Shown here: one piece after another, positions 27,960 to 37,084 of the stretch
Numbering within the stretch: the stretch's first letter is position 1
Layout: every line of letters begins with the position of its first letter
Assembly: GCF_002019855.1 (NCBI RefSeq)
Contig: NZ_CM007717.1
Coordinates: 5,933,043 to 5,997,042, forward strand
Direction: 5' to 3'
Source of the DNA: Streptomyces antibioticus
Lineage (GTDB): Bacteria; Actinomycetota; Actinomycetes; Streptomycetales; Streptomycetaceae
Length of the DNA: 64,000 nt
Position numbers and translations under genes: made by a program
The notes under the pieces: model-generated
The model's input: the letters and a program-made list of their open reading frames with translations, nothing else
Databases searched by the model: none
What the model was told of the DNA's origin: nothing

Positions 27960-28760
27960 GTGAGCGCCAGCGGCATCGCGGCCGGACAGGTCGAGCACAC
28001 GCTGCGCCAGGTCACGCCCGGGCGGTACGACGCCTACGAGGCGCTCCTGCGCGCCCTCGCCACCCCCGCCTCCGGCCAGGTCTGGATGCTCCTGTGGCAC
28101 GGCCGGGCCGGATCCCCGGACGCCCAGTACGGGACCATGGAGGTGGACGGCCACGGCTACGCCCCCTGTGTCACCTCCGCGCAGGAGCTGTCGGCGAGCG
28201 GCTGGAACCGTTCGTACGAGGTGGTCGACGGGATCGACGCGGCCCGCACGCTCTTCCCCGACCACTACGGGCTCTGGCTCAACCCGCACGCCCCCGGCGG
28301 CGGTGTCGGCATCCCCTGGCTGGATCTGCGCCGGATCGCGACGGGCCTCGACCGTCAGCCCGCGGGACCGCTCAGACTCTCCGAACCGGCCATCGAGATC
28401 CCGCAGTTCTACGCCCTGCTCGCGCAGAACGCCCATCGCACCCCGGCGGTGCGCGCGCTGCGCCGCGCCTGGGTGCAGCCGGCGCTGGGCGCGCCGTACC
28501 TGGCCATCGGGCTCGATGTGTACGACTCCTCGCCGCCGGCCGTGGACGCCGTACGGGCGATGATGCAGCAGTCCGTCGGGGCGGTGCCGGACGGGCTCTC
28601 GGTGTCGACGGTCGCGATGACCGACGAGTACGACCCGGTCGTGATGTGGATGCGGGCCGGTGCGCGGCCGTTCTACGACCGTGAGGCGCACGCTCCCGCT
28701 CCCGCTCCGGCGCAGGCGCCGGCCGCGGGGTACGGCTATCCGCCCTCCGGCCGGTACTGA
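27960..28760 (+). CDS. SseB-family protein (enhanced serine sensitivity type), second copy
   Basis: 266 aa from GTG at 27960, which has AAGGGGCGG 4-5 bases upstream; ATG at 27939 is the alternative. It has an SseB domain (YEALLRALATPASGQVWMLLWHG ... GYAPCVTSAQELSASGW) and an SseB-C-type domain with YLAIGLDVYDSSPPAVD and MWMRAGARPFYDR. It ends in a low-complexity Ala/Pro tail (about 245-266). It likely works with, or duplicates, the gene before it. The closeness to the glycine/serine operon may be meaningful or simply conserved synteny. Confidence 0.82.
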   Translation: MSASGIAAGQVEHTLRQVTPGRYDAYEALLRALATPASGQVWMLLWHGRAGSPDAQYGTMEVDGHGYAPCVTSAQELSASGWNRSYEVVDGIDAARTLFPDHYGLWLNPHAPGGGVGIPWLDLRRIATGLDRQPAGPLRLSEPAIEIPQFYALLAQNAHRTPAVRALRRAWVQPALGAPYLAIGLDVYDSSPPAVDAVRAMMQQSVGAVPDGLSVSTVAMTDEYDPVVMWMRAGARPFYDREAHAPAPAPAQAPAAGYGYPPSGRY

Positions 28761-29088
28761 CCTGCCGGAAACGGGCGGTGCACGCGCACAGAATACCTGG
28801 AGAATCTCCAAGGGATCTTCGCGCGTAGATAGCGGCGATTGATGGTGACTTGTCCGTTTGTGCCCCAACTTGTGGGTGTCCGGGGGGCGTTACCCGGCGT
28901 CCGGATAACGGAATCTACCCACCCGTATCACGGTTACGCATCCTTTCACCGTCAAGTCTGGCTACAGATCGCCAAAGCGTTGAAGACTCCCGGTCCAGGG
29001 GACTTCGTCCCTGTGTACGACGGACGGATCAGCCGCCACAGCGGCAAGCGCGGGCCGGCTACCGCCGGTTGAGAGGGGTCCCTGCCAG
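28761..29088 (+). promoter_or_regulatory. upstream region of the peptide ABC operon with two palindromes
   Basis: 328 bp with no gene. Two imperfect palindromes stand out: TGGAGAATCTCCA (28798-28810) and a 21-bp one with arms GTTACCCGG / CCGGATAAC (28889-28909). Either could be an operator for the transporter operon. The region is lower in GC than the flanking genes. I cannot place promoter hexamers with confidence. Confidence 0.45.
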
Positions 29089-30096
29089 ATGACGGCACCA
29101 TTGCACGAGCCGACCGCGGAAGCGGCCCCGAGCGCGGCCGACGAAGCGGCGGTCGCCACCTCGGGCGCCAAGGCCGTCCAAGGTCGTTCCCTCGGCCGGA
29201 TCGCCTGGGAGCGCCTCAAGCGGGACAAGCTCGCCCTGACGGGCGGCATCGTCGTGCTCGTCCTCGTCCTGGTGGCCGTGTTCGCCCCGTTCATCACGGG
29301 CCTGCTCGGGCAGGACCCGAACGAGTACCACGAGAACCTCATCGACCCGCTGTTCGGCACCCCGACCGGGTCCCTCGGCGGTCTGAGCGGCGACCACCTG
29401 CTGGGCGTCGAGCCCGTCAACGGCCGCGACATCCTCGCCCGCATCCTCTACGGGGCCCGGATCTCCCTGCTGGTCGGCTTCCTGTCCGCCGTCGTCGCCG
29501 TCATCCTCGGCACGATCCTGGGCATCCTCGCCGGCTTCTTCGGCGGCTGGGTCGACTCCCTCATCAGCCGTGTGATGGACGGTCTGCTCGCCTTCCCGCA
29601 GCTCCTGTTCATCATCGCGCTGGTCTCCGTGATGCCGAACAACCTGCTGGGCCTCACCGGTTCGAGCGTGCGCGTCTTCGTGATGATCCTCGTCATCGGC
29701 TTCTTCGGCTGGCCCTACATCGGACGCGTGGTGCGCGGCCAGACCCTCTCGCTGCGCGAGCGCGAGTACGTCGAGGCCGCCCGGTCGCTGGGCGCGGGCC
29801 GGCTGTACATCCTCTTCAAGGAGCTGCTGCCGAACCTGGTCGCCCCGATCGTCGTCTACACGACGATGATGATTCCCACGAACATCCTCACCGAGGCGGC
29901 GCTGAGCTTCCTGGGCGTCGGCGTCAAGCCGCCCACCGCCTCGTGGGGCCAGATGCTCTCCAGCGCCATCGACTACTACGAGTCCGACCCCATGTTCATG
30001 GTGGTCCCCGGCGTGGCGATCTTCATCACCGTGCTGGCGTTCAACCTCTTCGGCGACGGCGTCCGGGACGCGCTCGACCCGAAGGCGTCCCGCTGA
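29089..30096 (+). CDS. peptide ABC transporter permease (DppC/OppC type)
   Basis: Inner-membrane permease, 335 aa. It has an N-terminal OppC-N segment with first helix (LALTGGIVVLVLVLVAVFAPF) and an externally exposed loop carrying DHLLGVEPVNGRDILARILYGARISL. The coupling EAA loop reads EYVEAARSLGAGRLYILFKELLPN. About six helices, ends FGDGVRDALDPKASR, which is typical. ATG at 29089 has GAGAGGGG 9 bases before it. It is the first gene of the operon, ahead of the binding protein, an unusual order compared with the common binding-protein-first layout. Confidence 0.93.
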   Translation: MTAPLHEPTAEAAPSAADEAAVATSGAKAVQGRSLGRIAWERLKRDKLALTGGIVVLVLVLVAVFAPFITGLLGQDPNEYHENLIDPLFGTPTGSLGGLSGDHLLGVEPVNGRDILARILYGARISLLVGFLSAVVAVILGTILGILAGFFGGWVDSLISRVMDGLLAFPQLLFIIALVSVMPNNLLGLTGSSVRVFVMILVIGFFGWPYIGRVVRGQTLSLREREYVEAARSLGAGRLYILFKELLPNLVAPIVVYTTMMIPTNILTEAALSFLGVGVKPPTASWGQMLSSAIDYYESDPMFMVVPGVAIFITVLAFNLFGDGVRDALDPKASR

Positions 30097-30176
30097 ACCG
30101 CCGCACCGCAGCCGCACCACAAATGTCCCGTGGCACTGACACGGGGGCTCTCATCAAATCCGGAGGATCCGAGATC

Positions 30177-31979
30177 GTGACTACCCAACGCACCTCAGGG
30201 CGGCGGAAGCAGGCACTTGCCGCTGCCGTCGCGGTCGCCGCGCTGCTGACCACGGCGGCGTGCGGCGGCGGCAGCGACGACGACAGCGGCAAGGGTTCCA
30301 GCACCGGTGCCGCCGGCTTCGACGCAGCCAACAACAAGGTCGCCCAGGCGTCCCTCGCCAAGAAGGGCGGCACGCTGAAGTTCGGCGCCGCCCAGGACGC
30401 CGACTCGTGGGACACCACGCGCGGTTACTACGGCATGATGTGGAACTTCGCCCGCTACTACAGCCGTCAGCTCGTGACGAACAAGGCTGAGCCGGGTGCC
30501 GCGGGTGCCGAGATCACGCCGGACCTCGCGACCGAGACCGCCAAGGTCACGGACGACGGCAAGACCTACACGTACACCCTGCGTGACGGCATCACCTGGG
30601 AGGACGGCAAGCCGATCACCTCCCAGGACGTCAAGTACGGCATCGAGCGTGTCTGGGCGCAGGACGTGCTGGCCGGCGGTCCGACGTACCTGAAGGACGT
30701 CCTCGACCCCAAGGGCGAGTACAAGGGCCCCTACAAGGACACCTCCAAGGACAAGCTCGGCCTGAAGTCCATCGAGACGCCGGACGAGAAGACCATCGTC
30801 TTCAAGCTCCCGCAGGCCAACTCGGACTTCGAGGAGATGCTGGCGCTCGTCTCGGCCTCCCCGGTCCGCCAGGACAAGGACACCAAGTCCAAGTACGGCC
30901 TGAAGCCGTTCTCCTCCGGCCCGTACAAGTTCGAGTCGTACGCCCCGGGCAAGGACCTCACCCTGGTCCGCAACGACAAGTGGGCGCAGGCGTCGGACCC
31001 GGTCCGCAAGGCCTACCCGGACAAGATCACGATCCAGTTCTTCTCGGACGCCAACCAGCTCGACCAGCGTCTGATCAGCGGTGACCTGGACCTGGACCTC
31101 AACCAGACCGGCATGTCCCCGCAGGGCCGCACCACCGCCCTGAAGGAGCACAAGGCCAACCTGGACAACCCGGTCTCCGGCTACGTCCGCTACGCGGTCT
31201 TCCCGCAGAGCGTCGCGCCGTTCGACAACATCGAGTGCCGCAAGGCCGTCATCCTGGGCGCGGACCACGTCTCGCTCCAGACGGCCCGTGGTGGCCCGAT
31301 CGCCGGTGGCGACATCGGCACGAACATGCTGCCGCCGTCGGTCCCGGGTGCCGAGGGTCAGAAGTACGACCCGTACGAGATCTCCGGCGCCAACAAGAGC
31401 GGCAACGAGGCCAAGGCCAAGGAGGCCCTGAAGGCCTGCGGTCAGCCTGACGGCTTCAAGACCACCATCGCGGTGCGTAACAACAAGCCGGTCGAGGTGG
31501 CCACCGCGCAGTCCCTCCAGGCGTCGCTGAAGAAGATCGGCATCACCGCCGAGATCGACCAGTACGACGGCTCGCAGACCGCCGGCATCATCGGCAGCCC
31601 CTCGAACGTGAAGAAGAAGGGCTACGGCATCATCATCATGGGCTGGGGCCCGGACTTCCCGTCCGTGCAGGGCTTCGGTCTCCCGCTGTGGAGCAGCAAG
31701 TACATCTCCGAGAGCGGCAACAACAACTACGCGCTCATCAAGGACAAGACGATCGACGGTCTCTTCGACTCGTACGTCACCACCCTTGACGACGCCGGCA
31801 AGGCCAAGATCTCCACGGAGATCAACCACAAGGTGATGGAGGGCGCGTACTACCTGCCCTTCGTCTTCGAGCGCTTCATCAACTGGCGCTCGGACAACCT
31901 GGCGAACGTCTACACGACCGACGGCTACAGCGGTCAGTACGACTTCGTCAACCTCGGTCTGAAGAACCCCAAGAAGTAG
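30177..31979 (+). CDS. peptide ABC transporter substrate-binding lipoprotein
   Basis: 600-aa SBP_bac_5 (DppA/OppA) lipoprotein: signal with lipobox TAAC (Cys about 25), linker rich in Gly/Ser/Asp, then the two-lobed binding fold with GGTLKFGAAQDADSWD and YTYTLRDGITWEDGKPITSQ typical of the family. GTG at 30177 has GGAGG 10 bases upstream. Compared with its neighbours it uses many more GGT, CGT and AAG codons, suggesting high expression, as usual for binding proteins. Ligand (di- or oligopeptide or other) not determinable. Confidence 0.94.
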   Translation: MTTQRTSGRRKQALAAAVAVAALLTTAACGGGSDDDSGKGSSTGAAGFDAANNKVAQASLAKKGGTLKFGAAQDADSWDTTRGYYGMMWNFARYYSRQLVTNKAEPGAAGAEITPDLATETAKVTDDGKTYTYTLRDGITWEDGKPITSQDVKYGIERVWAQDVLAGGPTYLKDVLDPKGEYKGPYKDTSKDKLGLKSIETPDEKTIVFKLPQANSDFEEMLALVSASPVRQDKDTKSKYGLKPFSSGPYKFESYAPGKDLTLVRNDKWAQASDPVRKAYPDKITIQFFSDANQLDQRLISGDLDLDLNQTGMSPQGRTTALKEHKANLDNPVSGYVRYAVFPQSVAPFDNIECRKAVILGADHVSLQTARGGPIAGGDIGTNMLPPSVPGAEGQKYDPYEISGANKSGNEAKAKEALKACGQPDGFKTTIAVRNNKPVEVATAQSLQASLKKIGITAEIDQYDGSQTAGIIGSPSNVKKKGYGIIIMGWGPDFPSVQGFGLPLWSSKYISESGNNNYALIKDKTIDGLFDSYVTTLDDAGKAKISTEINHKVMEGAYYLPFVFERFINWRSDNLANVYTTDGYSGQYDFVNLGLKNPKK

Positions 31980-32089
31980 TCGCGGCACACCCGCCGAACG
32001 GCACGAAAGGCAGGTGAAGGCCGTCGCGGCGTGACCGCGGGCCATCGGACGATCTCCGGTGGCCCGCGGTCCGCGGCGGGCCGAGAGCT

Positions 32090-33088
32090 GTGCTCGCTTA
32101 CCTCATCAGGCGGTTGTTCGCCGCCGCAGTGATGCTCGTGGTCATCGTCATGGTGGTCTTCGGCATCTTCTTTCTCATCCCCAAGTGGGCGGGCGTGGAC
32201 ATCGCCTTGAGCTTCGTGGGCAAGCAGGCCGACCCTGCCGCCGTCGAGGGTGTGCGCGAGAAGCTGGGCCTGGGCGACCCGATCTACGCCCAGGTCTGGG
32301 AGTTCTTCAAGGGAATATTCGCCGGCCGCACCTACACGGGCGGTGGGGACACCATCCACTGCGCCGCCCCGTGCTTCGGCTATTCCTTCCGCAGTGAGCA
32401 GGCCGTCTGGCCTGTGCTGACCGACCGCTTCCCCGTGACCCTGGCGCTCGCGCTGGGTGCCGCCGTGCTGTGGCTGCTCATGGGTGTCTCGGCCGGTGTG
32501 CTCTCCGCCCTCAAGCGGGGCAGCCTGTGGGACCGCGGCGCGATGGTGATCGCGCTGTCGGGCGTCTCCCTCCCGATCTACTTCACCGGCATGGTCGCGC
32601 TGTCGATCTTCGTCTACGGACTCGACCTGTTCGACGGACAGTTCGTGCCGCTGGAGGACAACTTCGGCGCCTGGTTCGGCGGCATGATCCTGCCGTGGGT
32701 CACGCTCGCCTTCCTGTACGCGGCGATGTACGCCCGGATCACCCGCGCCACCATGCTGGAGATCCTCGGCGAGGACTACATCCGCACCGCGCGCGCCAAG
32801 GGCCTCACGGAGCGGACCGTCATCGGCAAGCACGCCATGCGCTCCACGATGACCCCCCTGCTGACCATGCTCGGCATGGACCTCGGCGCCCTCATCGGCG
32901 GCGCGATCCTGACCGAGACGGCGTTCAACCTGCCCGGCCTCGGCCAGGCCGTGCTCAACGCCATCAAGAACCAGGACCTGCCCATCATCCTGGGCGTCAC
33001 CCTGGTCACTTCCCTCGCGGTGCTCGTCGCCAACCTCGTGGTGGACATCCTGTACGCCGTGATCGACCCCCGAGTGAGGCTCGCATGA
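32090..33088 (+). CDS. peptide ABC transporter permease (DppB/OppB type)
   Basis: 332 aa, six-helix permease. It starts LAYLIRRLFAAAVMLVVIVM and contains the OppB-type insert with KLGLGDPIYAQVWEFFKGIF. The EAA loop is DYIRTARAKGLTERTVIGKHAMR, and it ends VDILYAVIDPRVRLA. An external stretch CAAPCFGYSFR with two cysteines is notable. The start GTG at 32090 has only a weak GAGAG site; its stop overlaps the next ATG (ATGA). Partner of the permease encoded at 29089. Confidence 0.93.
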   Translation: MLAYLIRRLFAAAVMLVVIVMVVFGIFFLIPKWAGVDIALSFVGKQADPAAVEGVREKLGLGDPIYAQVWEFFKGIFAGRTYTGGGDTIHCAAPCFGYSFRSEQAVWPVLTDRFPVTLALALGAAVLWLLMGVSAGVLSALKRGSLWDRGAMVIALSGVSLPIYFTGMVALSIFVYGLDLFDGQFVPLEDNFGAWFGGMILPWVTLAFLYAAMYARITRATMLEILGEDYIRTARAKGLTERTVIGKHAMRSTMTPLLTMLGMDLGALIGGAILTETAFNLPGLGQAVLNAIKNQDLPIILGVTLVTSLAVLVANLVVDILYAVIDPRVRLA

Positions 33089-34182
33089 CCGACCTGAGCA
33101 AGAGCGGAGCGGCCGTGGGAGAACCCACCCCCGCCTCGCCCGCGCCGACCGCCTTCCTCGAGGTGCGCGACCTCAAGGTGCACTTCCCGACGGACGACGG
33201 TCTCGTCAAGTCCGTCGACGGGCTCAGCTTCCAGTTGGAGAAGGGCAAGACCCTCGGCATCGTGGGCGAGTCCGGCTCCGGCAAGTCGGTGACCTCGCTC
33301 GGCATCATGGGCCTGCACACCGCCGGCCAGTACGGCAAGCGCAAGGCGCAGATCTCCGGCGAGATCTGGCTGGACGGCACCGAGCTGCTCTCCGCCGACC
33401 CGGACCACGTGCGCAAGCTGCGCGGCCGCGAGATGGCGATGATCTTCCAGGACCCGCTGTCCGCGCTGCACCCGTACTACACGATCGGCCAGCAGATCGT
33501 GGAGGCGTACCGGATCCACCACGACGTCGACAAGAAGACCGCGAAGCGACGCGCGGTCGAGATGCTCGACCGGGTGGGCATCCCGCAGCCCGACAAGCGC
33601 GTGGACAACTACCCCCACGAGTTCTCCGGCGGTATGCGCCAGCGCGCGATGATCGCGATGTCGCTGGTCAACAACCCCGAGCTGCTGATCGCGGACGAGC
33701 CGACGACCGCCCTCGACGTGACCGTCCAGGCGCAGATCCTCGACCTGATCCGCGACCTCCAGAAGGAGTTCGGCTCCGCGGTCATCGTCATCACCCACGA
33801 CCTGGGTGTGGTGGCCGAACTCGCCGACGACATCCTGGTGATGTACGGCGGCCGCTGCGTGGAGCGGGGCCCGGCGGAGAAGGTGTTCTACGAGCCCCGC
33901 CACCCCTACACCTGGGGTCTGCTCGGCTCCATGCCGCGCCTCGACCGTGACCAGCAGGAACGGCTGATCCCGGTCAAGGGCTCCCCGCCCTCCCTGATCA
34001 ACATCCCGTCCGGCTGCGCCTTCAACCCGCGCTGCCCGTACGCGGACCTCCCGAAGGACAACGTCACCCGCACCGTCCGTCCGGAGCTCGCCGAGGTCGG
34101 CGGCCGTCACTGGGCCGCCTGCCACATGAGCACGGAGCAGCGGGAGCGTATCTGGACCGAAGAGATTGCGCCGAAGCTGTGA
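33085..34182 (+). CDS. peptide ABC transporter ATP-binding protein (DppD/OppD type)
   Basis: 365 aa. Walker A GESGSGKSV (about 62-70), Q-loop IFQDPLSALHPYYTIG, signature FSGGMRQRAMIAM, Walker B LLIADEPTTALD and H-loop VITHDLGVV are all intact. The C-terminal oligopeptide-transporter tail has the cysteine pattern CAFNPRCPYA ... CHM that binds an iron-sulfur cluster in some family members. ATG overlaps the permease stop and GTGAGG precedes it. The stop overlaps the next GTG. Confidence 0.95.
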   Translation: MTDLSKSGAAVGEPTPASPAPTAFLEVRDLKVHFPTDDGLVKSVDGLSFQLEKGKTLGIVGESGSGKSVTSLGIMGLHTAGQYGKRKAQISGEIWLDGTELLSADPDHVRKLRGREMAMIFQDPLSALHPYYTIGQQIVEAYRIHHDVDKKTAKRRAVEMLDRVGIPQPDKRVDNYPHEFSGGMRQRAMIAMSLVNNPELLIADEPTTALDVTVQAQILDLIRDLQKEFGSAVIVITHDLGVVAELADDILVMYGGRCVERGPAEKVFYEPRHPYTWGLLGSMPRLDRDQQERLIPVKGSPPSLINIPSGCAFNPRCPYADLPKDNVTRTVRPELAEVGGRHWAACHMSTEQRERIWTEEIAPKL

Positions 34183-35402
34183 GTGACGAGAATGCGGTGA
34201 AGATCCCCGCGCAGAGCAAGGGGCCGGGCCGGACCGACGGCGACGTCCTGCTGAAGGTCACCGGGCTCCAGAAGCACTTCCCGATCAAGAAGGGCCTGCT
34301 CCAGCGGCAGGTCGGGGCGGTGCACGCGGTCGACGGTCTGGACTTCGAGGTCCGGTCCGGCGAGACCCTCGGTGTCGTGGGCGAGTCCGGCTGCGGCAAG
34401 TCGACGATGGGCCGGCTGATCACCCGGCTGCTCGAACCGAGCGGCGGCACGATCGAGTTCGAGGGCAAGGACATCACGCACCTCGGCGTGAGCGGGATGC
34501 GTCCGCTGCGCCGCGACGTGCAGATGATCTTCCAGGACCCGTACTCGTCGCTGAACCCGCGGCACACCATCGGCACGATCGTCGGCGCTCCCTTCAAGCT
34601 CCAGGGCGTGACGCCCGAGGGCGGCATCAAGAAGGAAGTGCAGCGGCTGCTGTCGGTCGTGGGTCTCAACCCCGAGCACTACAACCGCTACCCGCACGAG
34701 TTCTCCGGCGGCCAGCGCCAGCGCATCGGCATCGCCCGCGCCCTCGCGCTCAACCCGAAGCTGGTCGTCGCCGACGAGCCGGTGTCCGCGCTGGACGTGT
34801 CGATCCAGGCCCAGGTCGTGAACCTCCTCGACGACCTCCAGGAGGAACTGGGTCTGACGTACGTGATCATCGCGCACGACCTCTCGGTCGTCCGGCACGT
34901 CTCGGACCGGATCGCGGTGATGTACCTCGGCAAGATCGTGGAGCTGGCCGACCGCGAGCAGCTCTACAAGTCGCCGATGCACCCGTACACCAAGGCGCTG
35001 ATGTCGGCGGTGCCGATCCCGGACCCCAAGCGCCGGAACGCCAAGAGCGAGCGGATTCTGCTCAAGGGCGACGTGCCCTCGCCGATCTCGCCGCCGAGCG
35101 GCTGCCGCTTCCACACCCGGTGCTGGAAGGCGACGGACATCTGCCGGACCACCGAGCCGAAGCTGATCGAGCTGCGGACCGGCCAGCAGGTGGCCTGCCA
35201 CCACCCGGAGAACTTCACGGACCAGGCCCCGCAGGACACCGTCCTGCTGACCGCCGCGAAGGAAGCGGCGGAGCTGGTGGCCGACGAGGTGCTCGCGGAG
35301 TCGGCGGAGACGTCGGCCGCGGTGGCGGCGGAGGTCGCCGAGACGGCCAAGGAGGCCGCCGAGGACACCGCCGAGGTCGCCAAGGACACTGAAGAGAAGT
35401 AG
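34179..35402 (+). CDS. peptide ABC transporter ATP-binding protein (DppF/OppF type) with acidic tail
   Basis: 407 aa. ATPase motifs: Walker A GESGCGKST, IFQDPYSSLNPRHTIG, signature FSGGQRQRIGIAR, Walker B LVVADEPVSALD, H-loop IAHDLSVV. The cysteine-containing tail FHTRCWKATDIC ... ACHHPENF is followed by an extra about 50-residue Ala/Glu-rich, probably helical extension (about 355-407) that canonical OppF proteins lack. GTG at 34179 overlaps the upstream stop. Last gene of the importer operon, followed by a strong terminator. Confidence 0.94.
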   Translation: MSDENAVKIPAQSKGPGRTDGDVLLKVTGLQKHFPIKKGLLQRQVGAVHAVDGLDFEVRSGETLGVVGESGCGKSTMGRLITRLLEPSGGTIEFEGKDITHLGVSGMRPLRRDVQMIFQDPYSSLNPRHTIGTIVGAPFKLQGVTPEGGIKKEVQRLLSVVGLNPEHYNRYPHEFSGGQRQRIGIARALALNPKLVVADEPVSALDVSIQAQVVNLLDDLQEELGLTYVIIAHDLSVVRHVSDRIAVMYLGKIVELADREQLYKSPMHPYTKALMSAVPIPDPKRRNAKSERILLKGDVPSPISPPSGCRFHTRCWKATDICRTTEPKLIELRTGQQVACHHPENFTDQAPQDTVLLTAAKEAAELVADEVLAESAETSAAVAAEVAETAKEAAEDTAEVAKDTEEK

Positions 35403-35412
35403 CTCAACACGG

Positions 35413-35450
35413 AGCCCCCGCCTTGCAATGTAAGGCGGGGGCTTTGCTTT
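35413..35450 (+). terminator. intrinsic terminator of the peptide ABC operon
   Basis: 12-bp stem AGCCCCCGCCTT / AAGGCGGGGGCT (35413-35424 / 35432-35443), 7-base loop, followed by TTGCTTTG. It begins 10 bases after the stop codon. Confidence 0.92.
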
Positions 35451-35460
35451 GCGTCACAAT

Positions 35461-36123
35461 ATGAAGGTGATGCAGCAGATCTTCAGTCCGTCCGTTCAGC
35501 ATACGCTCGACCTGATCGGCATCTTCGTCTTTGCCATCTCGGGCGCGCTGCTGGCCGTCCGCAAGAACTTCGACGTCTTCGGCATCGGCGTCCTCGCCGA
35601 GGTCACCGCGCTGGGCGGCGGACTCTTCCGGGACCTGGTCATCGGCGCGGTGCCGCCGGCGGCCTTCACCGACCTGGGCTACTTCCTCACCCCGCTGCTC
35701 GCCGCGCTCCTGGTGATCTTCCTCCACCCCCAGGTGGAGCGGATCCAGACCGGCGTGAACGTCTTCGACGCGGCCGGCCTCGGCCTGTTCTGTGTCACGG
35801 GCACGACCAAGGCGTACGACTACGGGCTCAACCTCACGGCGTCGGCCGCGCTGGGCCTGGCCACGGCCGTCGGCGGCGGTGTGCTGCGGGACGTCCTGGC
35901 CAACGAGGTGCCCTCCCTGCTGCGCTGGGACCGCGACCTCTACGCGGTCCCGGCGATGGTGGGCGCCGCGATGGTCGTGATCTGCATCCGCTACGACGCC
36001 CTCACCCCGCTGGCCAGCGGGTTCGCCGCCGCCGTGGCCTTCGTGCTGAGGCTGCTGGCGATGCGGTACCACTGGCGGGCGCCGCGCGCGTGGAACCGGC
36101 GGTCGACGGTGCGGGAGGAGTGA
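35461..36123 (+). CDS. TRIC-type cation channel family membrane protein (YadS/UPF0126)
   Basis: 220 aa with about seven membrane helices built from two homologous repeats, each with the family's glycine-rich motif (GGGLFRDLVIG and GGGVLRDVLAN). Bacterial members form trimeric channels for monovalent cations. ATG at 35461 lies directly after the terminator T-run with no Shine-Dalgarno; ATG at 35470 (MQQIFSPSV) follows AAGGTG and is an alternative. The last about 20 residues are basic and cytoplasmic. Confidence 0.87.
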   Translation: MKVMQQIFSPSVQHTLDLIGIFVFAISGALLAVRKNFDVFGIGVLAEVTALGGGLFRDLVIGAVPPAAFTDLGYFLTPLLAALLVIFLHPQVERIQTGVNVFDAAGLGLFCVTGTTKAYDYGLNLTASAALGLATAVGGGVLRDVLANEVPSLLRWDRDLYAVPAMVGAAMVVICIRYDALTPLASGFAAAVAFVLRLLAMRYHWRAPRAWNRRSTVREE

Positions 36124-36188
36124 GGGAGGCAGACTGGGGGGGAACGGGAAAGCTACCGCTTAGTAATTACCTGTTGTACCGTTCAGTC

Positions 36189-37049
36189 ATGTCAGAAGCA
36201 GCTACCGCGGCGGCCCCGCGGGCCACCATCGGCGACAGCGAGTTCGACCGGGACACCGCGCTGACCCGGCGCGCACCGGGTGTCTACGACATCGACCTCT
36301 CGGCCGGCTGGACGATCATCAATGCCGTCAACGGCGGCTATCTGCTCGCCGTCCTCGGCCGCGCCCTCGCGGACGCCCTGCCGCACCAGGACCCGTTCAC
36401 GATCTCGGCGCACTACCTCACCGCCTCCCAGCCGGGCCCGGCCGTCGTGCGCACCGACGTGGTCCGCACCGGCCGCACGCTCTCCACCGGCACCGCCTCG
36501 CTTCTCCAGTACGACGAGCAGGGCAACGAGGTCGAGCGGATCCGCGTCCTCGCCTCCTACGGCGACCTGGGCGCCCTGCCCGACGATGTACGGACGACGG
36601 CGACACCGCCCGCGATCCCGCCGATGGAACAGTGCTTCGGCCCCGAGGACGGCCCCGCGCCCGTCGACGGCAGCTCCGCGATCGCCGACCGGCTGATGCT
36701 CAAGCTCGACCCCGCCACCCTCGGCTGGGCGCTCGGGCAGCCCTCCGGCAAGGGCGAGATGCGGGCCTGGTTCGGTCTGAAGGACGGCCGCGACCCCGAC
36801 CCGCTCTCCCTGCTGCTCGCGGTGGACGCGCTGCCGCCGACCGCGTTCGAGATCGGCCTGCGCGGCTGGGTCCCCACGGTCGAACTCACCGTCCACGTCC
36901 GCTCCCGCCCGGCTCCCGGGCCGCTGCGCGTCTCCATCACCACCCGCAACCTCGCGGGCGGCTTCCTGGAGGAGGACGCGGAGGTCTGGGACAGCGCGGG
37001 GCGCCTGGTGGCCCAGTCCCGGCAACTGGCGCGGGCCAGGCTCGCCTGA
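36189..37049 (+). CDS. acyl-CoA thioesterase family protein (double hotdog, TesB-like)
   Basis: 286 aa, two hotdog halves. The first contains WTIINAVNGGYLLAVLGRAL and HYLTASQPGPAVV, the second WFGLKDGRDPDPLSLLLAVDALPPT and ELTVHVRSRPAPGPLRVS. The pattern is that of the TesB-like thioesterase family (4HBT_3). Substrate unknown. ATG at 36189 is preceded by TACCGT exactly 6 bases upstream and has no Shine-Dalgarno, so a leaderless message is likely. The open frame before 36189 is not supported. Confidence 0.85.
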   Translation: MSEAATAAAPRATIGDSEFDRDTALTRRAPGVYDIDLSAGWTIINAVNGGYLLAVLGRALADALPHQDPFTISAHYLTASQPGPAVVRTDVVRTGRTLSTGTASLLQYDEQGNEVERIRVLASYGDLGALPDDVRTTATPPAIPPMEQCFGPEDGPAPVDGSSAIADRLMLKLDPATLGWALGQPSGKGEMRAWFGLKDGRDPDPLSLLLAVDALPPTAFEIGLRGWVPTVELTVHVRSRPAPGPLRVSITTRNLAGGFLEEDAEVWDSAGRLVAQSRQLARARLA

Positions 37050-37084
37050 CGAGAGGTTCAAGGTCCGCTTGACCTGATCGACAG

